A stretch of DNA of 7,080 bases. Source: an uncultured Fretibacterium sp. GTDB lineage: Bacteria > Synergistota > Synergistia > Synergistales > Aminobacteriaceae. Positions 1 to 5,028 of this stretch are shown piece after piece. The stretch is taken from contig NZ_CALIAA010000315.1 of NCBI RefSeq assembly GCF_938040765.1, forward strand, positions 1-7,080. The letters are read 5' to 3'. Position 1 is the first letter of the stretch. Every line of letters begins with the position of its first letter. The notes under the pieces were generated by a model. It saw only the letters and a list, made by a program, of their open reading frames with translations. It was not told where the DNA came from and made no database searches. A program made the translations under genes and the position numbers.

Positions 1-16
1 TTTGGAGGGTGATTTT

Positions 17-397
17 ATGAAAAAAATCGTCAGCACCGACAAGGCCCCGGCGGCCATCGGCCCCTACAGCCAGGCGGTCCAGGCCGGGCAGTTCCTCTTC
101 GCCTCGGGACAGATTCCCCTGGACCCGAAGACCGGAAAGATGGTCTCGGGCTCCGTGCAGGATCAGGCCGTGTGCGTCCTGGAGAACGTGAAGGGGGTCC
201 TGGAGGGCGCGGGCTATTCCCTGCAGGACGTGGTGAAGACCACGGTCTTCGCGACGGATATGGCGAACTTTGCCGCGGTGAATGAGGTCTACTCGAGGTA
301 TTTCGGCGAGAATCCCCCGGCCCGCTCCTTCGTCGCCGTCAAGGCACTGCCGAAGGACGCGCAGGTCGAGATCGAGTTCGTGGCCTGGAAGGCGTAG
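17..397 (+). CDS. ridA: RidA family reactive enamine/imine deaminase
   Basis: 126-residue protein of the RidA (YjgF/YER057c/UK114) family. These small cytosolic trimers hydrolyse reactive 2-aminoacrylate-type enamines and imines released by PLP enzymes such as threonine or serine dehydratase, yielding 2-ketoacids and ammonia. Visible family hallmarks are KAPAAIGPYSQAV near residues 9-21, FASGQIPLDPKTG at 28-40, the conserved Arg in PPARSFVAV (R103, equivalent to the family's catalytic Arg105) and the C-terminal VEIEFVA with E120. Length is typical. I chose the ATG at 17 because GGAGGG lies 7 nt upstream; the in-frame TTG at 2 would have no ribosome site in view and adds five non-family residues. 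It sits just upstream of the yajC-secDF promoter and is probably a separate unit. Anything upstream is outside the window. Confidence 0.95.
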   Translation: MKKIVSTDKAPAAIGPYSQAVQAGQFLFASGQIPLDPKTGKMVSGSVQDQAVCVLENVKGVLEGAGYSLQDVVKTTVFATDMANFAAVNEVYSRYFGENPPARSFVAVKALPKDAQVEIEFVAWKA

Positions 398-410
398 ATC
401 GTTCCCATCC

Positions 411-445
411 CGCAGCCGCCCCCGTGCGTATCCGGGCGGCCTGCG
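411..445 (+). terminator. Hairpin just after ridA, no U tract
   Basis: CGCAGCCGCCC (411-421) pairs with GGGCGGCCTGCG (434-445), giving 11 GC-rich pairs with one bulged C and a 12-nt loop, starting 14 nt after the ridA stop. No run of T follows (ATATGG), so it is not a classical intrinsic terminator. It may be a 3'-end stabiliser or a pause/termination hairpin. Its right arm occupies the place where a -35 box for the next promoter would lie. Confidence 0.4.
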
Positions 446-455
446 ATATGGCGTC

Positions 456-464
456 TGATATAAT
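456..464 (+). promoter_or_regulatory. Extended -10 promoter for yajC-secD-secF
   Basis: The sequence TGATATAAT contains a perfect TATAAT (459-464) preceded by the TGN extension (456-458). No TTGACA-like box sits 17 bp upstream (436-441 is GCGGCC), which is normal for extended -10 sigma-70 promoters. Transcription would start near 471, giving a yajC leader of about 118 nt. Function is inferred from sequence only. Confidence 0.6.
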
Positions 465-493
465 CAAGAGTCGCGTTTCTCTTTTGCGAGTCG

Positions 494-536
494 TGCCTCT
501 CGTCGGGTGCTCGTATTTCCGCCGAGGGGCAGTTTT
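494..536 (+). terminator. Terminator-like hairpin in the yajC leader
   Basis: TGCCTCTCGTCGG (494-506) pairs with CCGCCGAGGGGCA (519-531) over 13 positions, with one T-C mismatch and one G-U pair around a 12-nt loop. It is followed by G and TTTT (533-536), so it resembles a weak intrinsic terminator. Because it lies after the -10 box at 459-464 it would act on yajC transcripts as an attenuator, or it could catch readthrough from ridA. No competing antiterminator helix is obvious to me. Confidence 0.4.
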
Positions 537-588
537 GTGACTGGAGCGGTTTTGTCTTTCAGTTCAAGTCTTTAAGGAGGAGATCTCA

Positions 589-981
589 TTGGCGGATCAG
601 GCTACGACGACGACGGCGGTTTCTCCCTGCGGTGCCACCGGCGGAGGAACGGCGGGCGGCGAGGGCGGCGCAGCGGGAGGGGCTCAGAGCATGATGGGGA
701 TGCTCTTTCCCCTGGCGGTATTCGTCCTCATCTTTTACTTCTTCATCATTCGTCCCCAGCGCAAGCGCCAGAAGCAGCACGAGGGGCTGATCTCGAGCAT
801 CGGGCGCGGGGACCAGATCGTGACGATCGGCGGGTTCTTCGGCACGGTGCGGGAGGTCCGCGACGATACGTTCCTGATTGAGCTGGCGGAGGGCGTGCGG
901 GTGCGCATCCTCAAATCCGCCGTCCAGACCAAGAAGGTCGTCACTCCGTCGACGCCTGCCTCGGAGGAAAAGAAGGACTAG
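589..981 (+). CDS. yajC: Preprotein translocase subunit YajC
   Basis: 130-residue single-pass inner-membrane protein, an accessory partner of SecDF and SecYEG in protein export. An N-terminal Gly/Ala/Thr-rich segment (residues 1-34) is followed by one membrane helix (about 37-54, MLFPLAVFVLIFYFFII). Next comes the family signature RPQRKRQK (55-62) and a small cytosolic domain with GDQIVTIGGFFGTV (74-87) and an EKKD charged tail. The start is a TTG at 589, supported by AAGGAGG at 574-580 with 8-nt spacing; no better in-frame ATG precedes the membrane helix with an SD. The Gly-rich N-terminus (18-32) is longer than in E. coli YajC. It is the first gene of the yajC-secD-secF cluster, separated from secD by an unusual structured 179-nt gap. 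Confidence 0.93.
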   Translation: MADQATTTTAVSPCGATGGGTAGGEGGAAGGAQSMMGMLFPLAVFVLIFYFFIIRPQRKRQKQHEGLISSIGRGDQIVTIGGFFGTVREVRDDTFLIELAEGVRVRILKSAVQTKKVVTPSTPASEEKKD

Positions 982-1027
982 GGAAGCGCCGACGGGAACG
1001 AGACTGCCTATTTTATCGGGAGTGACT

Positions 1028-1057
1028 ATGCAAAGCATCTTTAGGCAAAAGAGGTAA
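1028..1057 (+). CDS. Possible 9-codon leader peptide upstream of secD
   Basis: ATG at 1028 opens a short frame encoding MQSIFRQKR with a TAA stop at 1055-1057. GGGAG (1018-1022) lies 5 nt upstream, a plausible ribosome site. The start codon lies in a small hairpin, ATGC-AAA-GCAT (1028-1038), itself enclosed by TGCCTA (1005-1010) pairing with TAGGCA (1042-1047). The stop is only 5 nt before the large hairpin at 1063-1102, so a ribosome here would cover that hairpin. It resembles a regulatory leader peptide in arrangement, but the peptide matches nothing I recognise and translation is unproven. Confidence 0.3.
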   Translation: MQSIFRQKR

Positions 1058-1062
1058 AAATT

Positions 1063-1102
1063 CGGGCAGCGGGGCCGCCGCGGTGCTGCGGCCTCGTGCC
1101 CG
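1063..1102 (+). promoter_or_regulatory. Strong hairpin I in the secD leader
   Basis: CGGGCAGCGGGGCCGC (1063-1078) pairs with GCGGCCTCGTGCCCG (1088-1102): 15 pairs including one G-U, with a single bulged G1069. The 9-nt loop is CGCGGTGCT (1079-1087). No U tract follows, so it is not a simple terminator. An in-frame GTG at 1083 falls in the loop and could be mistaken for the secD start. Confidence 0.6.
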
Positions 1103-1109
1103 TTCTGCG

Positions 1110-1134
1110 GCATCGCCTCTGGTGCGGGCGATGC
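1110..1134 (+). promoter_or_regulatory. Hairpin II in the secD leader
   Basis: GCATCGCC (1110-1117) pairs perfectly with GGCGATGC (1127-1134) around a 9-nt loop, TCTGGTGCG (1118-1126). It follows hairpin I by 7 nt and ends 14 nt before the secD SD (1149-1154). Its right arm buries an in-frame ATG at 1131. Both hairpins have 9-nt loops with GGTGC at loop positions 4-8, which suggests a shared binding element. Confidence 0.55.
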
Positions 1135-1160
1135 GACAATCTGGATTCAGGGGGATAAGC

Positions 1161-2570
1161 ATGATTCGTAGAGATCGTCTGCGGCTTTGGGTCGTGGTGA
1201 TCGTTGTCTTGGCCGCGCTGGCCTATGCGTGGCCCGTGGTGGGGAGGCTCAATATGGGGCTCGACCTGAAGGGCGGAGCCCATATCGTCCTTCAGGCCAA
1301 GGATACCCCGGAGGCCCCCGTGGAGAAGGACAGCATCGACCGCCTGCTGGCCGTGCTGCGCAACCGGGTGGACCAGTACGGCGTTGCGGAACCGATCATT
1401 CAGAAGAGCGGCCAGGACAGGATCATCATCGACCTGCCGGGCATTCAGGACCCGAACGCCGCTCTGGAGCTGATTGGAAAGACCGCGCAGCTGGACTTCC
1501 GTGAGGTGCTGGACGTCAGCGCCCCGCCTCCGCCCTCGCCCGAGAGGAAGAATTACGACAGCGACGAGCAGTTTGCCCGCGCCCAGGAGCGCTGGAGGTC
1601 GGCCGCGGCGCTCGGGAACAATGCCAGCGCGGACTTCTCGGCCCGGGCCGCCGGAATGGAGGGGGCGATCGTCGCCCCCAGCGAGGACGAGCGCGAGGGG
1701 ACGGAGGGAGGACGCTACTACCTGCTGGGCAAGGTGCTGCTCTCCGGCAAGGAGCTCAAGGATGCCGCGGTGAACCCCGACAGCCTGGGCCGCATGGGGG
1801 TCTCCCTTTCCTTCAACTCCGAGGGGGCCCGGCTCTTCGAGGAGGCCACGGGCCGCCTGGTGGGGAAACAGATCGCCATCGTGCTGGACGGCGTGGTGAT
1901 CTCCGCGCCCGTCGTTCAGGACCGCATCTCGGGCGGCAACGCGCAGATCACGGGGCGCTTCTCTCCGGACGAGGCCTCGCGCCTGGCCATCATGCTCAAG
2001 GCCGGCGCGCTGCCCGTGGCGGTCGAGATCGCCGAGAACCGTTCGGTCGGCCCCAGCCTCGGCGCGGACTCCGTCCGTCAGGGGCTCCAGGCCGGCCTCT
2101 TCGGGGCGGGCATGGTGCTCGTCTTCATGCTGATCTACTATCAGTTCCGGGGGCTGGCCGCAGACGTCGCCCTGGCCGTGACGATGCTCCTGGTATTCGC
2201 GGGGCTTATCGCCTTCAACGCGACGCTCACCCTGCCCGGCATCGCGGGCATCATCCTGACGATCGGCATGGCCGTGGACGGCAACGTGCTGATCTACGAG
2301 CGCATCCGCGAGGAGCTGCGCGCCGGAAAGACCTCCCTTGCGGCGCTGGACTCGGGCTTCCGCAAGGCGCTCGTGACGATCCTCGACTCGAACATCACGA
2401 CGCTGATCGCGGCCGTCGTCCTCTTCTACTTCGGCTCCGGATCGGTGCGCGGCTTCGGCGTCACGCTCTCCATCGGCCTCGTGGCCAGCGTGTTCTCCAA
2501 CGTCGTCGTGACCCGTGCGCTCCTTCAGATATTCATGAGCCGAAAACAGAACGCCCTGAGGCGCAGCTAG
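1161..2570 (+). CDS. secD: Protein translocase subunit SecD
   Basis: 469-residue inner-membrane protein of the RND-like SecDF complex, which uses ion-motive force to complete protein export on the outer face. Membrane helix 1 is at about residues 9-27, followed by the D1 motif GLDLKGGAHIVLQ (33-45). The large periplasmic P1 region contains NRVDQYGVAEPIIQ (68-81), a variable Pro/Ser/Asp-rich insert (about 120-185) and GKQIAIVLDGVVISAPVV (235-252). Five C-terminal helices follow from about 308. The motif AVDGNVLIYERIREE (371-385) keeps the essential aspartate D373 (E. coli SecD D519). I chose ATG 1161 because AGGGGG (1149-1154) sits 6 nt upstream and MIRRDRLRLW leads straight into helix 1. In-frame GTG 1083 and ATG 1131 fall inside leader hairpins and lack good SDs. 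Confidence 0.96.
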   Translation: MIRRDRLRLWVVVIVVLAALAYAWPVVGRLNMGLDLKGGAHIVLQAKDTPEAPVEKDSIDRLLAVLRNRVDQYGVAEPIIQKSGQDRIIIDLPGIQDPNAALELIGKTAQLDFREVLDVSAPPPPSPERKNYDSDEQFARAQERWRSAAALGNNASADFSARAAGMEGAIVAPSEDEREGTEGGRYYLLGKVLLSGKELKDAAVNPDSLGRMGVSLSFNSEGARLFEEATGRLVGKQIAIVLDGVVISAPVVQDRISGGNAQITGRFSPDEASRLAIMLKAGALPVAVEIAENRSVGPSLGADSVRQGLQAGLFGAGMVLVFMLIYYQFRGLAADVALAVTMLLVFAGLIAFNATLTLPGIAGIILTIGMAVDGNVLIYERIREELRAGKTSLAALDSGFRKALVTILDSNITTLIAAVVLFYFGSGSVRGFGVTLSIGLVASVFSNVVVTRALLQIFMSRKQNALRRS

Positions 2571-2582
2571 GAGGTGGACGCG

Positions 2583-3437
2583 ATGAATTTTAATTTGATG
2601 GGGTACCGCAGGCCGGCGCTTCTTCTGAGCCTCGTCCTGGTCGTCCTCAGCCTGGGGCTCCTGCTTTTCAGGGGCCTGAACCTGGGCATCGACTTCACGG
2701 GCGGCAACGTCATTCAGGTGGAGTTCGGGAACCGGCCCGACGTGGCGGAGGTCCGTGAGGTCGTCTCCGCCGTCGTGGCCAAGGGGGCGATGATCCAGAA
2801 CTTCGGCGAGGCGGGCATCATCATCCGCACCAACGAGGATACGGAGGGGAGCCGCGAGCAGGTCGTCAAGGTCCTGCAGGAGAAGTACGCGGACATGAAG
2901 GTCATCGGCTTCGAGAAGGTCGGTCCCGTCGTGGGGCGGGAGCTGCGCAACCAGGCGATCGTGGGCATCTCCATCGCCCTCGTCGCCATCCTGATCTACA
3001 TCACCGTGCGCTTCCAGTTCCGCTTCGCGGTGGTGAGCGTCGTCCCGCTGGTGCACGACGTGGTGATCGCCCTGGGCTTCTTCAGCCTGACCCAGATGGA
3101 GATCGCCTCCTCGTTCATCGCGGCGCTCCTGACGATCGTGGGCTACTCGCTGAACAACACGATCATCATCCTGGACCGCATACGCGAGAACTGGCGGGAC
3201 CTCCCGAAGGTCGGCATCGTGGAGCTGGTCAACCGATCCGTGAACCAGACGCTCTCCCGGACCATCAACACGACGCTGACGACGCTCTTCCCCGTCGCGG
3301 CCCTGTGCGTCTGGGGAGGGCCCGTGCTGGCCGCCTTCAGCTACGCCATGCTCGTGGGCATCGTCGCGGGGACCTACAGCTCCATCTTCGTCGCCACGGG
3401 GTCTTTGATCGAGTGGTGGCTCCGGAAGCCGGAATAG
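2583..3437 (+). CDS. secF: Protein translocase subunit SecF, with Asn at the usual key Asp
   Basis: 284-residue partner of SecD. Helix 1 is at about residues 11-29, then GLNLGIDFTGGNVIQVEF (31-48), a short periplasmic P4 domain, GPVVGRELRNQAIVGIS (114-130), and five C-terminal helices. VPLVHDVVIALGFF (154-167) and the R226 region QTLSRTINTTLTTLF (222-236, equivalent to E. coli R247) are conserved. The helix motif reads GYSLNNTIIILDRIREN (187-203): residue 192 is Asn (AAC, 3156-3158), where E. coli SecF has D213, an aspartate essential for ion-driven export. ATG 2583 is preceded by AGGAGGTG (2569-2576), which overlaps the secD stop codon, so translation is probably coupled; the gap is 12 nt. 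GTG 2574 lies within the SD and is unlikely to be the start. Only the functional meaning of N192 is open. Confidence 0.95.
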   Translation: MNFNLMGYRRPALLLSLVLVVLSLGLLLFRGLNLGIDFTGGNVIQVEFGNRPDVAEVREVVSAVVAKGAMIQNFGEAGIIIRTNEDTEGSREQVVKVLQEKYADMKVIGFEKVGPVVGRELRNQAIVGISIALVAILIYITVRFQFRFAVVSVVPLVHDVVIALGFFSLTQMEIASSFIAALLTIVGYSLNNTIIILDRIRENWRDLPKVGIVELVNRSVNQTLSRTINTTLTTLFPVAALCVWGGPVLAAFSYAMLVGIVAGTYSSIFVATGSLIEWWLRKPE

Positions 3438-3476
3438 CCGAGAGAAACGCTGTCTTGATCGGCGCTTCCTTGATTT

Positions 3477-3507
3477 GGGGCGGCCCTTGAGGGCCGTCCC
3501 TTTTTTT
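3477..3507 (+). terminator. Intrinsic terminator after secF
   Basis: GGGGCGGCCC (3477-3486) pairs with GGGCCGTCCC (3491-3500), 10 pairs with one G-U, around a TTGA tetraloop, followed by seven T (3501-3507). This is a textbook rho-independent terminator 39 nt after the secF stop and marks the end of the yajC-secDF unit. Confidence 0.92.
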
Positions 3508-3508
3508 G

Positions 3509-3537
3509 AGGACAGGCGGCCGCTCTTCTGGTAAACT
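3509..3537 (+). promoter_or_regulatory. Probable promoter for the M42 peptidase
   Basis: A -10 box TAAACT (3532-3537, 4 of 6 matches) has an upstream TGG extension (3529-3531). A -35-like AGGACA (3509-3514, 4 of 6) lies at exactly 17 bp. It starts right after the secF terminator, where a new transcription unit must begin. Boxes are imperfect. Confidence 0.45.
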
Positions 3538-3592
3538 TTCGGCAGGAAAAAGTTCCGAACGGAAAAACTCCCAAGGTGAAGGGGCTGGCAGA

Positions 3593-4648
3593 TTGTCGTA
3601 CAACATGGATCGTATTCTGGATTACGCGGTGAGCCTGACTCTGGAGCTGCTGGCGATACCGTCCGTCGCGGGGGACTGCGTCGAGGCGATTCAGCGGGTG
3701 TCGCACGAGTTCGAGGCCCTGGGCCTTCCCTTCGAGGAGACGAACAAGGGGGCGCTCATCGCCGTCTGGAGGGGTTCGGACGACGAGCGTCATCGGGTGG
3801 TCTCCGCCCACGTGGATACCCTGGGCGCCACGGTGCGCCGGATCAGGCGGAACGGCAGGCTGAGGCTCTTCCCGCTGGGCGGCTTCGACTGGCGCAGCTT
3901 CGCGGGGGAGAACTGCTTCGTCCGCACCCTGGAGGGGCGGGAGTATCGGGGGACCGTGCTCCCGGACCATGCGGCGCGCCATGCCTTTGCCGAGGCCATA
4001 CGCAACGAGGCGCACGACCTGGACAACGTGGAGCTCCGCCTGGATATCCGGACGGACTCCAGGGAGGCGACGGAGGCGTTGGGGATCCACTGCGGGGATC
4101 TGGTCTTTTTCGACCCCAGGAGCGAGCTGACCGAGACGGGATATCTGAAGTCCCGATTCCTGGACGACAAGGTCGGGGTCGCCATACTGCTGGGGGCCGT
4201 CAAGGCGATGCGGGAGCAGGGACTTTCCCCCGCTCACACGACGCACTTCTACATCAGCAACTACGAGGAGATCGGGCACGGCACCCCCGTGATGCCCCCG
4301 AAGACCGTCGAGGCCGCGGCCGTGGATGTCGGCGTGGTGGCGGAGGGGTGCGCGTCGAGCGAGCACGCCGTGACGATCCTGTCGCGCGACGGCGTCCTGC
4401 CCTACGACCGTGAGGCGGTGCTCCAGCTGAAGCGCCTGGCGGACGACGAGGGGATCCCCTACCGGATCGACGCCTACATCAACTATGCCTCGGACGCCTC
4501 GGTCGCGGTGAGGAGCGGCAGAGACGTGCGGGCGGTCTGTTTCGGCCCCGGGACGGAGGCGACGCACCATTACGAGCGGACGCACCGCGACGCGGTCGAC
4601 GCGTCGATCCGCCTGCTGGCCGCCTACCTCCAGTCGGAGATCGCTTAG
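3593..4648 (+). CDS. M42-family metallo-aminopeptidase
   Basis: 351-residue cytosolic peptidase of the M42 (glutamyl/deblocking aminopeptidase, FrvX/YsdC-like) family, usually a two-metal enzyme forming tetrahedral dodecamers that trims short peptides. Expected metal and catalytic residues are visible in order: SAHVDT (H73, D75), FLDDKVG (D191), NYEEIGHG (catalytic E225 and ligand E226), VDVG (D245) and the C-terminal YERTH (H331). Length is normal. TTG 3593 is preferred because GAAGGGG (3578-3584) lies 8 nt upstream; ATG 3605 has no SD at proper distance and would give 347 residues. Reading further upstream would run into the secF terminator T tract. It appears monocistronic: terminator and promoter precede it, and a new promoter follows. 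Family assignment is firm. The exact specificity is not, since M42 proteins range from aminopeptidases to members annotated as cellulase or osmoprotectant-linked peptidases. Confidence 0.88.
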   Translation: MSYNMDRILDYAVSLTLELLAIPSVAGDCVEAIQRVSHEFEALGLPFEETNKGALIAVWRGSDDERHRVVSAHVDTLGATVRRIRRNGRLRLFPLGGFDWRSFAGENCFVRTLEGREYRGTVLPDHAARHAFAEAIRNEAHDLDNVELRLDIRTDSREATEALGIHCGDLVFFDPRSELTETGYLKSRFLDDKVGVAILLGAVKAMREQGLSPAHTTHFYISNYEEIGHGTPVMPPKTVEAAAVDVGVVAEGCASSEHAVTILSRDGVLPYDREAVLQLKRLADDEGIPYRIDAYINYASDASVAVRSGRDVRAVCFGPGTEATHHYERTHRDAVDASIRLLAAYLQSEIA

Positions 4649-4690
4649 CCGCGGCGGGCTTACATCCGCTCGATGGGATGGGCTGTGCCC

Positions 4691-4741
4691 GGACCGGCCC
4701 GACGTGGAGAACTCGCGGACTTTCGCGGGCCCGGACGGTCC
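4691..4741 (+). other. Imperfect hairpin downstream of the M42 gene
   Basis: GGACCG (4691-4696) pairs with CGGTCC (4736-4741), and GCCCG (4697-4701) with CGGGC (4726-4730), leaving a 5-nt one-sided bulge (4731-4735). Inside it, CGCG (4713-4716) can pair with CGCG (4724-4727) as an alternative. No U tract follows (TGGGGAGG). It is the only candidate 3'-end structure I see for the peptidase gene. The rest of 4649-4766 shows nothing else I can name. Confidence 0.3.
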
Positions 4742-4766
4742 TGGGGAGGAGGCGGGAGGACGGCCC

Positions 4767-4795
4767 TTGACAGCGGGGGCCCCTCCCTGTATCAT
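4767..4795 (+). promoter_or_regulatory. Consensus sigma-70 promoter for the metNIQ leader
   Basis: Perfect -35 TTGACA (4767-4772), 17-bp spacer and -10 TATCAT (4790-4795, 5 of 6). Transcription would begin near 4802, about 22 nt before the riboswitch P1 helix. The spacer holds a GGGGCCCC palindrome (4776-4783). This is the best promoter in the window and fits strong expression when SAM is low. Confidence 0.85.
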
Positions 4796-4823
4796 ACGCA
4801 CCACAATCGAATAGGACTTGCGA

Positions 4824-4924
4824 CATCATCAAGAGCGGCGGAGGGAAAGGCCCTGTGAAGCCGCGGCAACCCTTGCGAGAGCAAAACGGTGCCAATTCCT
4901 GCAGGTATATCCTGGGAGATGATG
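4824..4924 (+). ncRNA. SAM-I (S-box) riboswitch aptamer
   Basis: This cis-acting RNA binds S-adenosylmethionine. P1 is a perfect 7-bp helix, CATCATC (4824-4830) with GATGATG (4918-4924). The conserved core is present: AAGAG, then GGAGGGAAAGGCCCTGTGAA and CCGCGGCAACC (kink-turn and P2/P3 strands). It continues with a TTGC-GAGA-GCAA hairpin (4873-4884), the diagnostic CGGTGCCAATTCC (4887-4899) and a CAGG-TATAT-CCTG P4 hairpin (4902-4914). With the downstream terminator and metNIQ it forms a transcriptional OFF switch: SAM bound keeps P1 closed and allows termination. A candidate antiterminator pairs GGG and GCTT (4924-4926, 4928-4931) with AAGC and CCC (4956-4959, 4961-4963), using one P1 base and the terminator's left arm; this pairing is my inference. 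Confidence 0.96.
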
Positions 4925-4954
4925 GGTGCTTGCAGCGGAGTTTGTCCGTCGTAC

Positions 4955-4987
4955 AAAGCCCCCTTCCTCGCGGAGGGGGCTTTTTTT
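4955..4987 (+). terminator. Riboswitch expression-platform terminator
   Basis: AAAGCCCCCT (4955-4964) pairs with AGGGGGCTTT (4974-4983) around a short partly paired loop, followed by a run of seven T (4981-4987). It lies 30 nt after the S-box P1 helix and 41 nt before metN, the classical position for SAM-dependent premature termination. Confidence 0.93.
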
Positions 4988-5028
4988 GTGTTCGGCACGG
5001 GCGTCGGGATGGGAGAGGTGAAGGGGTT

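Noticed and set aside
1083..1160. GTG 1083 or ATG 1131 as the secD start
   Set aside because: Both lie in leader hairpins, lack a well-placed SD, and the extra residues (LRPRARSAAS...) do not look like SecD. ATG 1161 has AGGGGG 6 nt upstream.
1041..3056. 671-codon open frame on the minus strand opposite secD/secF
   Set aside because: The translation is a low-complexity His/Asp/Arg/Ala-rich shadow produced by GC-rich codons of the plus strand; it has no SD or family resemblance, and SecD and SecF are unmistakable on the other strand.
3506..3592. TTG 3506 as the M42 peptidase start
   Set aside because: It sits in the terminator T tract upstream of the promoter -10 box, and the added residues are basic filler with no family match.
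4113..4648. Possible broken active site in the M42 peptidase, since NYEEIGHG differs from the more common QEEVG
   Set aside because: The paired Glu and all other expected metal ligands are present, so the difference is ordinary family variation.
3374..4804. 476-codon open frame on the minus strand opposite the M42 peptidase
   Set aside because: Same shadow effect. It would also run through the secF terminator and has no recognisable domain.
4855..5028. N-terminal extension of metN by 58 codons
   Set aside because: It would translate the S-box aptamer and the intrinsic terminator. TTG 5029 has a proper SD and matches the family N-terminus.
4649..5028. CRISPR, tRNA or mobile-element remnants in the largest intergenic region
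   Set aside because: No repeat-spacer pattern, cloverleaf or terminal inverted repeats are visible; the region is explained by the imperfect hairpin, promoter, riboswitch and terminator.
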